DNA from: Chroococcidiopsis thermalis PCC 7203
GTDB taxonomy: Bacteria; Cyanobacteriota; Cyanobacteriia; Cyanobacteriales; Chroococcidiopsidaceae
Assembly: GCF_000317125.1 (NCBI RefSeq)
Contig: NC_019695.1
Coordinates: forward strand, 3,460,336-3,524,335
Reading direction: 5' to 3'
DNA: 64,000 nucleotides
Shown here: piece by piece, positions 53,795 to 63,421 of the stretch
Layout: the number at the start of each line of letters is the position of its first letter
How positions within the stretch are numbered: the first letter of the stretch is position 1
Position numbers and translations under genes: made by a program
Notes under the pieces: generated by a model
The model's input: the letters and a program-made list of their open reading frames with translations, nothing else
What the model was told of the DNA's origin: nothing
The model's database searches: none

Positions 53795-55630
53795 ATGTCC
53801 ACCTCTGAGTCTAACTCTTTTGAACCAGGTAACAATGGTTCCTCGGGCGACGTAAACGATTTACTACTGCTACAATCGCCGTTCGGTCGCTTAAGTGAAG
53901 TCTTAGATGTTGAGGATCTTGCTAATATTTTTAGTGGTGTTGGTGATGCTGCTGATAGCAATAATGCAGAGAATCCATTTGCTAGCGACAATCCCAATTC
54001 AGAAAGCGATTTAGCTTACGGTGGTAATCCTTTTGCTGGTGATAACTTTTGGAATATATTCGCTGGTGGTGTTAATCCAGGTGAAGAGGATAATCCATTT
54101 ACTAGTGCTGAAAGCCCTCTAGTTAGCGAAGACAATACTACTAGTAGCGATAATCTCGTTCCGACTCAAAACGATCTTTCCTCTACCGATTTAAATAACC
54201 TACTGCAACAGTCGCCATTTGGTCCTTTAAGCGAAGTTACAGGCGAAGAAGGTTTAACTAATATCTTTAGCGGTATTGGTAGTCCTTCTGAAGGCAGTCC
54301 AGCTTCCTCTGCTGACAGCAATAATCCGCCTACAGGTAGCGAAGATAGTAACCCGTTTGCTGGAGGTGGCAATCCTTTTATCAATACTGATAACCTGAGT
54401 ACGAGTGGTAGTAGCACGTACCATGACAACAACAATTCTATTACTGGTAGCGGTAATTGGATATTTGCTAATGGAGACTGGCAGCAATTAATCGATCTTA
54501 ATTCTTCTAGTGAAGGCAACTCGCCTTTTGGTAGCGATACTACTCTTCAAGGTGCGATCGCATACTTCAAAGGTAACGGTTTAACCACTGATAATAACTC
54601 GTCTTCTAGCGATAGTAATAGTAACCTTGCCTTTAACAATCTACCCATACCTATTAATAATAGTGACTGGCTGACGAGTCTTGCCGATTTAGCCGATCCT
54701 GAAAGTGCGGCTAGTGCTACTAATAATAGAACTATTGGCAATGGCAACTGGCATTATGGTAGTGGTAATGAAGTTGTTGGTAACGGTAACTGGCTTTTTG
54801 CTAGTTACAACGATCTTCTCGGTAACGGCAACTGGTATTACAATAACGATAACGCTACTGTTGGTAATGGTAACTGGTATTTTGGAACTGAGAATGCAAC
54901 CATTGGTAACGGTAACTGGCTTTTTGCTAATGCTAATGAAAGCATCGGTAACGGTAACTGGTACTTTGATGATGCCAACAAAACCGTTGGTAATGGCAAC
55001 TGGCATTTTGGTAGTGAAAATGCAACGATTGGCAATGGTAACTGGTATTTCGGTAGTGGCAATGCAACGATTGGTAATGGCAACAGATTTAGCGGTAACG
55101 ATAACTTAGTTATTGGTAATCCTTTAGCCAATGGCTTCAAGGATATTGGTGATGGGAAGCTAGTTATTGGGAATAGCGATTGGACGTTTGTTACCGATCG
55201 CAATGCCATTAGCGATGAGGTTGACAGCTTGCTAACCAGTAGTTTGGGAAATTTCTATAATAGCGATGCCGATAGCAACCAACTTAGTCAAGGTATTGAC
55301 TCGCTGATCGATCGAGTCGGGAAAGATTTCTTGAGTTTACTCGGTAGTGGTTGGAATTCCGAGTCATCAACAACGACTCCAAGTATTGACATCAATGAAA
55401 GCATTTTTAGCGATCGCGAAGTCAATACCGAGCTGGATATTAGTATTAACTCTTTAGCCGAACAAATCAAACAAGATTTACTAACGTCGCTTGGTAGCGG
55501 TTCCCCTTCTGGACAAACAGAATTGACTCAAACTACCGAAGGCAACCTCTTCAATAGCGAGAATTTTCTCGCCGCTTTTAACTCCGATCTCACAAATACT
55601 AATCTTTCTTCTGTCACACTAGCAGAATAA
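53795..55630 (+). CDS. Asn/Ser-rich protein with nine 14-residue GNGNW repeats
   Basis: The 611-residue acidic protein has no Cys and no signal peptide. Two copies of an N-terminal module occur: LLLQSPFGRLSEVL...LANIFSGVG at 24-50 and LLQQSPFGPLSEVT...LTNIFSGIG at 136-162. YGGNPFAGDNFWNIFA lies at 75-90. Residues 315-440 are nine 14-residue repeats, consensus GNGNWYFGSxNATI, with W at a fixed place, like a beta-solenoid. The tail (475-611) is helical, with two similar segments SLIDRVGKDFLSLLGSG and SLAEQIKQDLLTSLGSG. No known family recognised. It is a paralogue of the preceding small gene. A surface or structural role is inference. Confidence 0.8.
   Translation: MSTSESNSFEPGNNGSSGDVNDLLLLQSPFGRLSEVLDVEDLANIFSGVGDAADSNNAENPFASDNPNSESDLAYGGNPFAGDNFWNIFAGGVNPGEEDNPFTSAESPLVSEDNTTSSDNLVPTQNDLSSTDLNNLLQQSPFGPLSEVTGEEGLTNIFSGIGSPSEGSPASSADSNNPPTGSEDSNPFAGGGNPFINTDNLSTSGSSTYHDNNNSITGSGNWIFANGDWQQLIDLNSSSEGNSPFGSDTTLQGAIAYFKGNGLTTDNNSSSSDSNSNLAFNNLPIPINNSDWLTSLADLADPESAASATNNRTIGNGNWHYGSGNEVVGNGNWLFASYNDLLGNGNWYYNNDNATVGNGNWYFGTENATIGNGNWLFANANESIGNGNWYFDDANKTVGNGNWHFGSENATIGNGNWYFGSGNATIGNGNRFSGNDNLVIGNPLANGFKDIGDGKLVIGNSDWTFVTDRNAISDEVDSLLTSSLGNFYNSDADSNQLSQGIDSLIDRVGKDFLSLLGSGWNSESSTTTPSIDINESIFSDREVNTELDISINSLAEQIKQDLLTSLGSGSPSGQTELTQTTEGNLFNSENFLAAFNSDLTNTNLSSVTLAE
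54737..55114 (+). repeat. Coding tandem repeat, nine 42-base units
   Basis: Each unit encodes GNGNW plus nine residues ending in a hydrophobic pair. The DNA units differ at many third positions, so the array is old and under protein-level selection rather than freshly expanded. Confidence 0.9.
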
Positions 55631-55703
55631 AAATTGAAGTTGAAGTAAATTGAGTATGACGAGTCTGGGCTGGGGTGCGAAAGTCATTTGCGTGCCAACT
55701 AAT

Positions 55704-56618
55704 TCATAAATAGGCACTCAAAACTATTTCCCACCACCGCTCAATACTGGTATAGTCAGTGACTCGAAAATCTGCCCTTCCCCTGTTCATTTTTCACCTG
55801 TTTAAATCCATACTCAATCCAACCGCGAAGGCTATAGCGTTTCCCCAATTGTAACTGCCAAGATTTAGGTAGATTAGTCATCACAAACCAAGTCTCAAGT
55901 GGATTTGTAGTTGGGCTGTTTGTTTGACTGATTTCGTAGTAGCGGATTGGACGGGCTTTGCTAAAGACAATTTCGCGCTCTCTAGCGAGTTTCATCTGGT
56001 CGATGAGAGAGAGCTTGAACGAATGCACGCGGCTCGGTTGTAATGGACTTTCTGACCTGCTACTACTAGTAGCACACCATGAGGACTACGAATTGCAACC
56101 AGAAAAGGAAGTTTTAAGCGAAGAAATTCGTGAATCACATCTCCACTTTCTCCATATCAGCTGTCTGCTAGTACTAGCACAAGAGCGGAATTTCCATTCC
56201 TCAAGTGCTTGTAAAATTTCCACCGCTAATTGGGGCGCGCCTTTTATATACATCACCCGGTTGCAGTCGTGAGCGTGGTTTGAATATCTTCAATCGCAAT
56301 GGGTACGTGATGTGATCTACGACTGCATCAGCGTTGACTGACACGATTCCACGATCTGTTTTACCCAAGTTACCAATGTATTGCTTGGCAACAGAATCGG
56401 TAGTTTTTCCGGCTTTTTTATCGCCTGTTGCATCAATACAGGCGCTGGATTGAACGTTCTCCAACCAACTGTTCGATCGACTCTAACCGCCTGGCTCAAA
56501 TCTGTTCCACCTGCCACGGGGTGCGCTGCGTCCGCACATCGCCAAACAGGTCTTGGTAGTCATTGCACTCATCATCGACGAAGCCAACAGTAGTAACGGC
56601 AGGACGTGGCTCAACCAT
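55704..56618 (-). pseudogene. Decayed IS701-family transposase
   Basis: Three frames on the minus strand together give a broken IS701-like transposase. The N-terminus reads FVDDECNDYQDLFGDVR. The core has ACIDATGDKKAGKTTDSVA with KQYIGNLGKTDRGIVSVN. The C-terminal part has RYSLRGWIEYGFKQVKNEQG, then after a frameshift DFRVTDYTSIERWWEIVLSA. A deletion removes much of the middle, and the frame is lost by several frameshifts. Terminal inverted repeats were not found. It is an insertion-sequence remnant that marks the end of the repeat-protein locus. Confidence 0.85.
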
Positions 56619-56794
56619 GCTCTAGCAGTGAAAGAGAAAGTTTTACCATCTATTTTTCTCCCGCTAAGGTGACAGAAGAAAGATTAAGGATTCATCAGAC
56701 AAGCAAGTAACTGTAAATTTGCTTACAAATAGTACGACACAATTACTGCTTCGATCTTTAGATATTAAACATTCGCTCTAGCAGAGATAGATCT

Positions 56795-58936
56795 ATGGTC
56801 AGTACTGCCAGTGAGAAGTCAGCCAAGGAAAAATCAGTCGTATTTGGTGCTTGTCCCCACGACTGCCCCGATACTTGCGCGATGTTGGTGACAGTGGAAA
56901 ACGGTCGCGCTACTAAGGTAGAAGGAAACCCAGACCATCCCTTTACCCGTGGTACGCTCTGCGGCAAAGTGAGCGATTATCTAGATCGAGTTTACAGTAG
57001 CGATCGCATTCTCTATCCGATGCGGCGCGTGGGTGCGAAGGGTAGCAAACAGTTCGAGCGCATTTCTTGGGATGATGCTTTAGATGAGATTGCCAGCCGC
57101 TTTGGGCAAATTATTGACGAATATGGGGCTGAGGCAATTATGCCCTGTAGCTATCTCGGACATGAAGGTTTGCTGAATGGCTTAACTGTGGGTGATGCTT
57201 TCTTCAATCGCTTGGGTGCAACTATTAGCGAACGTACCTTCTGCGCTTCCTGCACCAGTACCGCTTACATGATGACTTGCGGACTAACTCACGGTACTGA
57301 CCCCGATACATTCAAGCACTCTAAATACATTATTCTTTGGGGCTGTAACGCTCTCAGCACTAACGTGCATTTATGGTCATTTATCCAAGAGGCACGTAAA
57401 AACGGGGCGAAATTAGTCTCAATTGACCCCGTGCGAACTCGTACTGCAAATCAGTCTGACTGGCATATCCCCTTGCGTCCAGGTACGGATGGGGCGTTGG
57501 CTTTGGGAATGATGCACGTTATTATTAGCGAAAATCTGATCGATGCCGAGTATGTAGAAAAGTATACTCTCGGCTACGCAGAACTGAAAGAACGAGTTGC
57601 CCAGTATCCACCAGAGAAAGTTGCCCAAATAACGGGTGTCCCCGTGTCAGATATCTTGACACTAGCAAGGGAATATGCATCTAGCCAGCCATCAGTAATC
57701 CGCTTGGGAGTGGCGCTAGAAAAACAAACAGGTGGTGGTCAGGGTGTCCGAGCTATTTGCTGTTTGCCTGCCCTAGTCGGTGCGTGGCGACATTTGGGCG
57801 GCGGATTGCTGCAAGCTCCGATGTGGCCCTTCCCCATCCGTTGGGAAGTCGTGCATCGCCCTGAATTTATTCAGCCTGGGACGCGATTAATTAACTTGTG
57901 GCAGTTAGGTGCGGCGCTAACGGGTGAACTGAGTCTCGAACCCCCAATTAAGGCGCTATTTGTTTACAACTGCAACCCCGTGACGCAATCGGCAGAGCAA
58001 GACAAGATTGTCGCTGGTTTGGCGCGGGAAGATTTATTTACAGTAGTCAGCGAACATTTTATGACTGATACTGCCGACTACGCTGATATTCTCCTGCCTG
58101 CAACGACTCAAGTTGAAAATTTAGATTTGATGTTTTCTTGGGGTCATACCTATGTAACATTAAACCAACCCGCGATCGCACCTTTGGGTGAAGCCGTCCC
58201 CAATACCGAATTATTCCGCCGTTTGGCGGCGCGGATGGGTTTTGAGGAAGAATGCTTCAAATTGACTGACGAACAACTGGCGATGGAAGTCCTCGACTGG
58301 TCAGCTCCGGTCATGCAGGATATGAGTATGGAGTCGCTGCAACAGCAAGGGTATGGCAAGTTGAAAGTCGATCTCGTTCCCCATGCTGAGGGTAATTTTC
58401 CCACACCGTCAGGGAAATGCGAGTTTCTGGCTACCGCAAAAGTAGATAGTAACTTCGTCTTGCCAGCATTTCGTCAGGGATATGAGGAATATCAACCAGG
58501 AGAACCAATCGATCCTCTACCTACCTACACGCCACAACGGGAATCAGCAGCAAGCAACCCCGAACTCGCAAAGCGGTATCCGTTGAATCTCCTCTCGGCG
58601 AAACCACACCAATTCATCAATTCCTGTTTTGCCAATTTACCCAAGCACGCCAAACTTCAAGGCGAACCGAGAGTGATTATTCATCCCGACGATGCAGCTA
58701 AGCGGGGTATAGCTGACGGTCAAGTGGTGAAGGTATTTAACGATCGCGGTTCTTTCCAAGTGCCTGCAATTGTCAGCGATATGACTCGCTCTGGGGTGGC
58801 GATCGCACCTTTGGGATATTGGCGTAAACTCAGCCTTGCCAATAATACCATCAATGCTGCTACCTCGTCTGCGTTTGCAGATATGGGTCACGCCGCCGCT
58901 GTTGGCGATGCTTTAGTTGAGGTGAATGCACTCTAG
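56795..58936 (+). CDS. Molybdopterin-dependent oxidoreductase
   Basis: The 713-residue protein has an N-terminal 4Fe-4S site (CPHDCPDTC, with the fourth Cys in TRGTLCGK). Domains of the DMSO reductase/formate dehydrogenase superfamily follow: FERISWDDALDEIASRF, then the probable Mo region FCASCTSTAYMMTCG, then WGCNALSTN and SIDPVRTRTA. PLNLLSAKPHQFINS begins the C-terminal cofactor-binding domain. No Tat signal is visible, so it is probably cytoplasmic. The substrate is unknown. It stands alone, with no partner electron-transfer subunit beside it. Confidence 0.9.
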   Translation: MVSTASEKSAKEKSVVFGACPHDCPDTCAMLVTVENGRATKVEGNPDHPFTRGTLCGKVSDYLDRVYSSDRILYPMRRVGAKGSKQFERISWDDALDEIASRFGQIIDEYGAEAIMPCSYLGHEGLLNGLTVGDAFFNRLGATISERTFCASCTSTAYMMTCGLTHGTDPDTFKHSKYIILWGCNALSTNVHLWSFIQEARKNGAKLVSIDPVRTRTANQSDWHIPLRPGTDGALALGMMHVIISENLIDAEYVEKYTLGYAELKERVAQYPPEKVAQITGVPVSDILTLAREYASSQPSVIRLGVALEKQTGGGQGVRAICCLPALVGAWRHLGGGLLQAPMWPFPIRWEVVHRPEFIQPGTRLINLWQLGAALTGELSLEPPIKALFVYNCNPVTQSAEQDKIVAGLAREDLFTVVSEHFMTDTADYADILLPATTQVENLDLMFSWGHTYVTLNQPAIAPLGEAVPNTELFRRLAARMGFEEECFKLTDEQLAMEVLDWSAPVMQDMSMESLQQQGYGKLKVDLVPHAEGNFPTPSGKCEFLATAKVDSNFVLPAFRQGYEEYQPGEPIDPLPTYTPQRESAASNPELAKRYPLNLLSAKPHQFINSCFANLPKHAKLQGEPRVIIHPDDAAKRGIADGQVVKVFNDRGSFQVPAIVSDMTRSGVAIAPLGYWRKLSLANNTINAATSSAFADMGHAAAVGDALVEVNAL

Positions 58937-58994
58937 TCAGGTGCAAAGGATTTGATTTTAATGCATTTCGGGCGCTTGAGTTCAATTCTTCGCA

Positions 58995-59114
58995 GATCCC
59001 CCCTAGCCCCCCTTAAAAAGGGGGGAACAAAGCCCTGCTTCACAGCCAGAGAACAAAGCCCCCCTTCACAGCCAGAGAACAAAGCCCCCCTTTGTAAGGG
59101 GGGTTGGGGGGATC
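58995..59114. repeat. Dispersed AGCCCCCC/GGGGGG hairpin repeats
   Basis: Two G/C-run hairpin halves surround two direct copies of TTCACAGCCAGAGAACAAAG. The whole can fold as a long inverted repeat. It is related to the repeats at 27119 and 60866. Confidence 0.85.
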
Positions 59115-59184
59115 TTCTATGGCGTAGTCCGATCGCAATAGTAGGAGTAAAATTCGATACCAAGAACAATCTTTGCTCGTGCTA

Positions 59185-59208
59185 ACTTGTCTCCATTTGC
59201 AGACAAGT
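59185..59208 (+). promoter_or_regulatory. 8-bp hairpin just before the nucleoside hydrolase-like start codon
   Basis: ACTTGTCT and AGACAAGT pair around an 8-base loop and end five bases before the ATG at 59214. No separate ribosome-binding site is visible. It could be an operator or translation-control element; this is inference. Confidence 0.35.
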
Positions 59209-59213
59209 GAATT

Positions 59214-60803
59214 ATGTTAAATTGTCAACTGAAAAAACTCGTTTCTGGATTAGCGATCGCAGCTATTGCCGCTACTTTTTGCTTGCCAAATTCTGCCATA
59301 GCTAGCGATCGTCCAATTCGAGTTATCTTCGATCACGATGGCGCGTTTGAAGATTATTATGCCATCTTAACTCTAGCCCTTGCTTCGCAACAGAAATCTC
59401 CGCCAGTCAAACTGATTGGAATCACCACGATGGCACACGGAGAATCTTATTGTAATAATTCTGAAGGTTATCCAGAATTAAAACGAGAGCTGCTAGGCGA
59501 TTTTAGTCCTGAAGCAGGATCGATTGACGGACTGACACAAAAAGTTTTAGCGATCGCTCAATATCGCGATGCAAAAATATATTCTGGTTGTGATGAAAGT
59601 GCGACAACTATTGACGTACCGAACGAGGCTGACGATTTTGGTCAACCCGTCCCTGGAACTGAATTTACTCCAGTACGGGTACAGTTGCCATTTGCAGGTA
59701 AACCAGCTTTAGAACCTTGTCTATTCCATCAAGAATTCGTGTCGTCTCCCCGCGATTTTGTCTGCTGGAACGAGTTTAATCGAACGTTTCGCGATGAAAC
59801 TTTAAGGTATATTCTGCCGCAAGCTCAAGCAGCTTTAGAGCAATTTCAACTACGAGAAGTAGATCTGATCGATCCGAAAAAGAAAGCGGCTAATTATTTA
59901 GCAACTTCTATCTGTGAAGCATACAAAAAAGACGATCCACTGACAATCGCTACTGTTGGACCCGTAACTAACTTAGCAAGAGCCTATTCTTACATAGAAA
60001 AAAATCCTCGCAAGTACGGCTGTCCTAAGAAAATCAAACTTGCCGATTTGAGTTCTGTTATTTCTACTATTCACATGGGTGGTGTTTTGGATGAAAATAA
60101 AGCCGATAATTTTGATGTTAATGGTAACTATCGTTTAAACGAACCATTTCCAGTTTGGACGGAAGGTAACATTTACTATCAAGATGGAGAACATGTTTTT
60201 GGTTCGCACCATTTACCATTTCCAGGAACGAATTTTGAGAATATTCAAACTGGAGAACACAAAAAAGCTTTCAATTCCCTGAATAATGCCGAAGTCAATT
60301 TTTGGATTGATGCGCCTGCGGTAGATAAAGTTCTCAATTCAGGAATTCCGGCGGATGTCGTCCCGTTAAATGCTACAAATTTCGCCCGCTTGCAAGGGTT
60401 TGCCCAACGCATTCAAGATAATCCTTCTCAGTGTAATACTGCCCCCGCACAATATATCAAAAATGTTCAATTTGCTAATTCGCCCGCTCCTGGTGTTTTC
60501 GTTTTTGATACACTATTTTTCTGGGATACTTTAACTGTAGCTAGTCTATGGAATGATTTTCTAAATTTTGAAGATTTCGCCGATTTAGAAATAACAACAT
60601 TGACGAATGGAGATCCGAGTACGGTAACGGGACAATTACCAGAGGCAGAACTTTTTCGGCGAGATATTGGCAATCTTTTTGCTTTGGGAAGAGTCAAAAA
60701 TCCCGTAAGGTTGAGTTTGTCGGTGAAGCCTGCTGCTGGCGATCCTGATTTTAAGACGACGATTCAAGATTTTGTCTTTGGTTTGGTTTGTACTAGCAAT
60801 TGA
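59214..60803 (+). CDS. Exported nucleoside hydrolase-like protein
   Basis: The 529-residue protein has a signal peptide (SGLAIAAIAATFCLPNSAIA). The nucleoside hydrolase calcium-site motif is present as VIFDHDGAFEDYYAI, in place of the usual DTDPG-DDA form. TIATVGPVTNLARAY matches the later family motif. It is far longer than the usual about 310 residues, with an insertion at about 95-200. It would cleave nucleosides or related ribosides in the periplasm. The changed active-site loop may mean another substrate. No operon partner is seen. Confidence 0.78.
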   Translation: MLNCQLKKLVSGLAIAAIAATFCLPNSAIASDRPIRVIFDHDGAFEDYYAILTLALASQQKSPPVKLIGITTMAHGESYCNNSEGYPELKRELLGDFSPEAGSIDGLTQKVLAIAQYRDAKIYSGCDESATTIDVPNEADDFGQPVPGTEFTPVRVQLPFAGKPALEPCLFHQEFVSSPRDFVCWNEFNRTFRDETLRYILPQAQAALEQFQLREVDLIDPKKKAANYLATSICEAYKKDDPLTIATVGPVTNLARAYSYIEKNPRKYGCPKKIKLADLSSVISTIHMGGVLDENKADNFDVNGNYRLNEPFPVWTEGNIYYQDGEHVFGSHHLPFPGTNFENIQTGEHKKAFNSLNNAEVNFWIDAPAVDKVLNSGIPADVVPLNATNFARLQGFAQRIQDNPSQCNTAPAQYIKNVQFANSPAPGVFVFDTLFFWDTLTVASLWNDFLNFEDFADLEITTLTNGDPSTVTGQLPEAELFRRDIGNLFALGRVKNPVRLSLSVKPAAGDPDFKTTIQDFVFGLVCTSN

Positions 60804-60865
60804 TCGTAAATTATTCTAACTTTTTACTCTTAGAAGTTACGAACTCGATTCCCTAAAACTCTTTT

Positions 60866-60906
60866 CTAGGGGGCTTTGTTCCCCCCTTCTCAAGGAGGGA
60901 ACTAGG
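60866..60906. repeat. Dispersed G/C-run hairpin repeat
   Basis: CTAGGGGGC and TTCCCCCCTTC with GGAGGGAACTAG form nested hairpins in the gap between two convergent genes. It is related to the repeats at 27119 and 58995. Confidence 0.7.
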
Positions 60907-60955
60907 GAGAAGCGAGATCTAAAACTTCAAGCGCGGAACTCCAGATATTCTTACA

Positions 60956-61636
60956 CTAACTTGTTTTGGAAAAACGAAACGGATTAAAATTCGTATTGGT
61001 ATCGTAGTAATCTTCTTGCTCTTGACGCTTTAACCAATTAGTAACCATATAAGTCATAGGTGTAAATAAAATCTCAATTCCACATTTAAATAAATAATTA
61101 GATACAATCAGCGCCCATATTACACTATTGGGAACAATTCCAAAAAAAGCAATCAAAATAAATATTGCCGTATCCAAAACTTGCCCTACTAAAGTTGAGC
61201 CAATCGTGCGAGTCCACAGCCACTTACCGCGAGTTAAGATCTTCAATTTTGCTAAAATAAAAGAATTAGAAAACTCTCCTACCCAGTAAGCTATTAAACT
61301 TGCAGCGACAATTCTCGGAGTAGAGCCTAAAATTTGATGATACGCCTCTTGATATTTCCAATCTGCTGCTGGAGGTAACGCGCCAACAAGACTAAAAGTT
61401 ACAGCCATTAAAAAAGCACAGAAAAACCCCAACCAAATAACCTTTCTAGAACGAGAGTATCCGTATACTTCAGTTAAGATATCGCCAAAAATATAACTGA
61501 GTGGAAAAATTAGCGTTCCGCCATCAAAGGTAAACCATCCTAAGCTAACGATTTTAGTCGAGGTAATATTTGAGATGAGTAAAACAGTCACAAATAAAGT
61601 CGCGATCGCGTCTAGATGTTTGTAAGATTTAGACAT
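60956..61636 (-). CDS. VUT-family (YhhQ-like) queuosine precursor transporter
   Basis: The 226-residue membrane protein has about six helices and the family signature in ISNITSTKIVSL, then FDGGTLIFPLSYIFGDIL and TEVYGYSRSRKVIW. YWVGEFSNSFILAKLK and the late STLVGQVLDTAIFI also fit. E. coli YhhQ imports queuosine precursors, and the cyanobacterial members are assumed to do the same. No queuosine genes lie nearby and no riboswitch was recognised upstream. Confidence 0.9.
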   Translation of the reverse strand: MSKSYKHLDAIATLFVTVLLISNITSTKIVSLGWFTFDGGTLIFPLSYIFGDILTEVYGYSRSRKVIWLGFFCAFLMAVTFSLVGALPPAADWKYQEAYHQILGSTPRIVAASLIAYWVGEFSNSFILAKLKILTRGKWLWTRTIGSTLVGQVLDTAIFILIAFFGIVPNSVIWALIVSNYLFKCGIEILFTPMTYMVTNWLKRQEQEDYYDTNTNFNPFRFSKTS

Positions 61637-61740
61637 TTAGAATGAGGGAGTGGGAGAGTGAGAGTCGGGAGTAGGGGAATCGTTATGAATCCTATCTCCT
61701 CAGTTTTGACTTCTGACTTTTGACTTTTGACTTTTGAATT

Positions 61741-62592
61741 ATGAATCAGACGCAAGTACCAGTAGATCGATACGTTAAAGTTGATTCTATTAATACTCGT
61801 TATTGGATGATGGGAAGTGGAAATCCCGTTATTTTGTTACATGGGGGTCAAGGTTCGGTAGAGTTTTGGTTGTATAACATTGGTACTCTAGCAAAATCTC
61901 ACTGCGTCTACGCACTCGATATGGTGGGTTCTGGACGTTCGGATAAGCCTCAAGCTTCCTATTCACTTACATACCAGGCTCAGTTTATCAAAGATTTTAT
62001 GGATACCCTTGGGATTGAATCTGCGACTTTAATAGGCAATTCTATGGGTGGTGGTGCGGCTTTACAACTGGCTTTGCTATTTCCCCAACGGGTGAATAAG
62101 TTGGTGTTGGTAGATAGCATGGGATTTGGTAAGGAAATCGCTTTAGGTATCCGCCTAACAACTTTACCCTTGCTGATTAGGTTACTGCGTCCGTCACGCC
62201 GCCTGCTAGCGCCGATGTTAAAAAATAATTTTTTCAACCCGCAAAGCATTCCTTCTGAGTGGGTGGAACTGCGATATCCCATCTTTGCTTTACCTGGAAG
62301 AAAACCCGCACTGATGGCGATGGTTAAGACGAATTTTCACTTGTTAGGAGTGCGATCGCAAGTGTTTCGTCCAATTCTCAGTCAACTTGCTACCATTACC
62401 GTACCAACTTTAGTAATTTGGGGCAAACAAGACAGAATTATACCAGTAGCTCACGCGCATATTGCAGCTAAAACTATACCTAACGCTCATCTCCACATTT
62501 TCGATCGCTGCGGACATCATCCTCATTTAGAATATCCAGAGAAGTTTAATAATTTGGTATTGGAGTTTTTGGCTAGTGAGTATAAAAATTAA
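61741..62592 (+). CDS. Alpha/beta hydrolase
   Basis: The 283-residue protein has the alpha/beta hydrolase fold motifs: the oxyanion region VILLHGGQGS, the nucleophile elbow GNSMGGGAA, an acid in VIWGKQDRIIP and the catalytic His in CGHHPHLEYPEKF. There is no signal peptide. The family covers esterases, lipases and C-C hydrolases, and the substrate cannot be inferred. It stands alone, preceded by short TTGACTTTTGACTT-type repeats. Confidence 0.9.
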   Translation: MNQTQVPVDRYVKVDSINTRYWMMGSGNPVILLHGGQGSVEFWLYNIGTLAKSHCVYALDMVGSGRSDKPQASYSLTYQAQFIKDFMDTLGIESATLIGNSMGGGAALQLALLFPQRVNKLVLVDSMGFGKEIALGIRLTTLPLLIRLLRPSRRLLAPMLKNNFFNPQSIPSEWVELRYPIFALPGRKPALMAMVKTNFHLLGVRSQVFRPILSQLATITVPTLVIWGKQDRIIPVAHAHIAAKTIPNAHLHIFDRCGHHPHLEYPEKFNNLVLEFLASEYKN

Positions 62593-62611
62593 TACTTGAC
62601 TTATCCCTTAA

Positions 62612-62959
62612 TTACAGAGGAAGATACTGAATTTGCCCTTCTAATTCACTCTCAGAACTACACTCTAGCAGCAAGATAATATCTTCTATAACTTTACCAA
62701 CTGCTGCATCTAAACTAATTTCTATAACTCCTGGCATCGGCTGACTTGCTACCACTCTTTCATAGGCATAGCGCGTAATTGTAGCAACATCATGAGTAAG
62801 TAATATTCGGTTTTCTCGTGCTGCCCATGCCAATATAGTTGGGTCATCTTTACCCGATAAACCTACATCTTGAACGCGAATGATATCAATGTTGGAGTTA
62901 CGGCGAATTAAACCCCTGATAATTGTGTTGTCGAAGTTTTCATCAGCTAAAAACTTCAT
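62612..62959 (-). CDS. DUF5615 PIN-like toxin-type protein
   Basis: The 115-residue protein begins MKFLADENFDNTIIRGLI and has DDPTILAWAARENRILLTHD, with the acidic residues of the PIN-like DUF5615 family. Members pair with DUF433 proteins in presumed toxin-antitoxin modules, where the PIN-like protein would be the nuclease. Its start overlaps the DUF433 stop by four bases (ATGA), so the two are coupled, as is usual for this pair. Confidence 0.88.
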   Translation of the reverse strand: MKFLADENFDNTIIRGLIRRNSNIDIIRVQDVGLSGKDDPTILAWAARENRILLTHDVATITRYAYERVVASQPMPGVIEISLDAAVGKVIEDIILLLECSSESELEGQIQYLPL

Positions 62960-63294
62960 TTTGAAGAACGCTCTACTCTACGGGCAAGCAATCTGTCACG
63001 TAATCCTTGCGAATCAAACCTCGATTCATTGACTTTGCGAATCTCTTGCGATTGTTTCTGCCGTTGCCGGAGATACGCTTCAACTTCTTGCTGATGGTTG
63101 AGATAAAATCCAATCGTTGCATACACATCAGCTAATTTGAGCGATGGAAAACGATAAACAATTTCTTCTGCCGTTACTCCTTGTTTGAAAACAGCAACCA
63201 CAGTATCGAGAGTTACGCGAGTCTTTCCTACTCGAACCACGCCATCAGCATTAGTATCTAGTGGAGCAGTTTCAGCTACGATTGTTAACACCAT
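62956..63294 (-). CDS. DUF433 antitoxin-like protein
   Basis: From ATG 63294 the protein has 112 residues. The DUF433 core is GVVRVGKTRVTLDTVVAVF, then GVTAEEIVYRFPSLKLADVYATIGFYL. It resembles a small helix-turn-helix used as antitoxin. A charged C-terminal tail (YLRQRQKQSQEIRKVNESRF) would bind the partner. The longer upstream frame is AT-rich and lacks domain sequence. It is first in the two-gene operon. Confidence 0.87.
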   Translation of the reverse strand: MVLTIVAETAPLDTNADGVVRVGKTRVTLDTVVAVFKQGVTAEEIVYRFPSLKLADVYATIGFYLNHQQEVEAYLRQRQKQSQEIRKVNESRFDSQGLRDRLLARRVERSSK

Positions 63295-63421
63295 AACAAT
63301 TTTTACTATTACTATGTTGATTGAGGTAATCTTACTGTTTATGTTAACACAATTTTTACTAGAAACGGTCACTAACTGCTTAATAAAATTAGTTTTGACA
63401 AGTAGAGCCAAAATTTATTAT

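Noticed and set aside
54737-55114. Possible CRISPR array (regular repeats of about 42 bases)
   Set aside because: The units are contiguous, variable and in frame within one large gene. There are no spacers and no cas genes.
54838-55209. Minus-strand frame with LPLPIVALPLPK-type repeats
   Set aside because: It is the antisense shadow of the GNGNW repeats.
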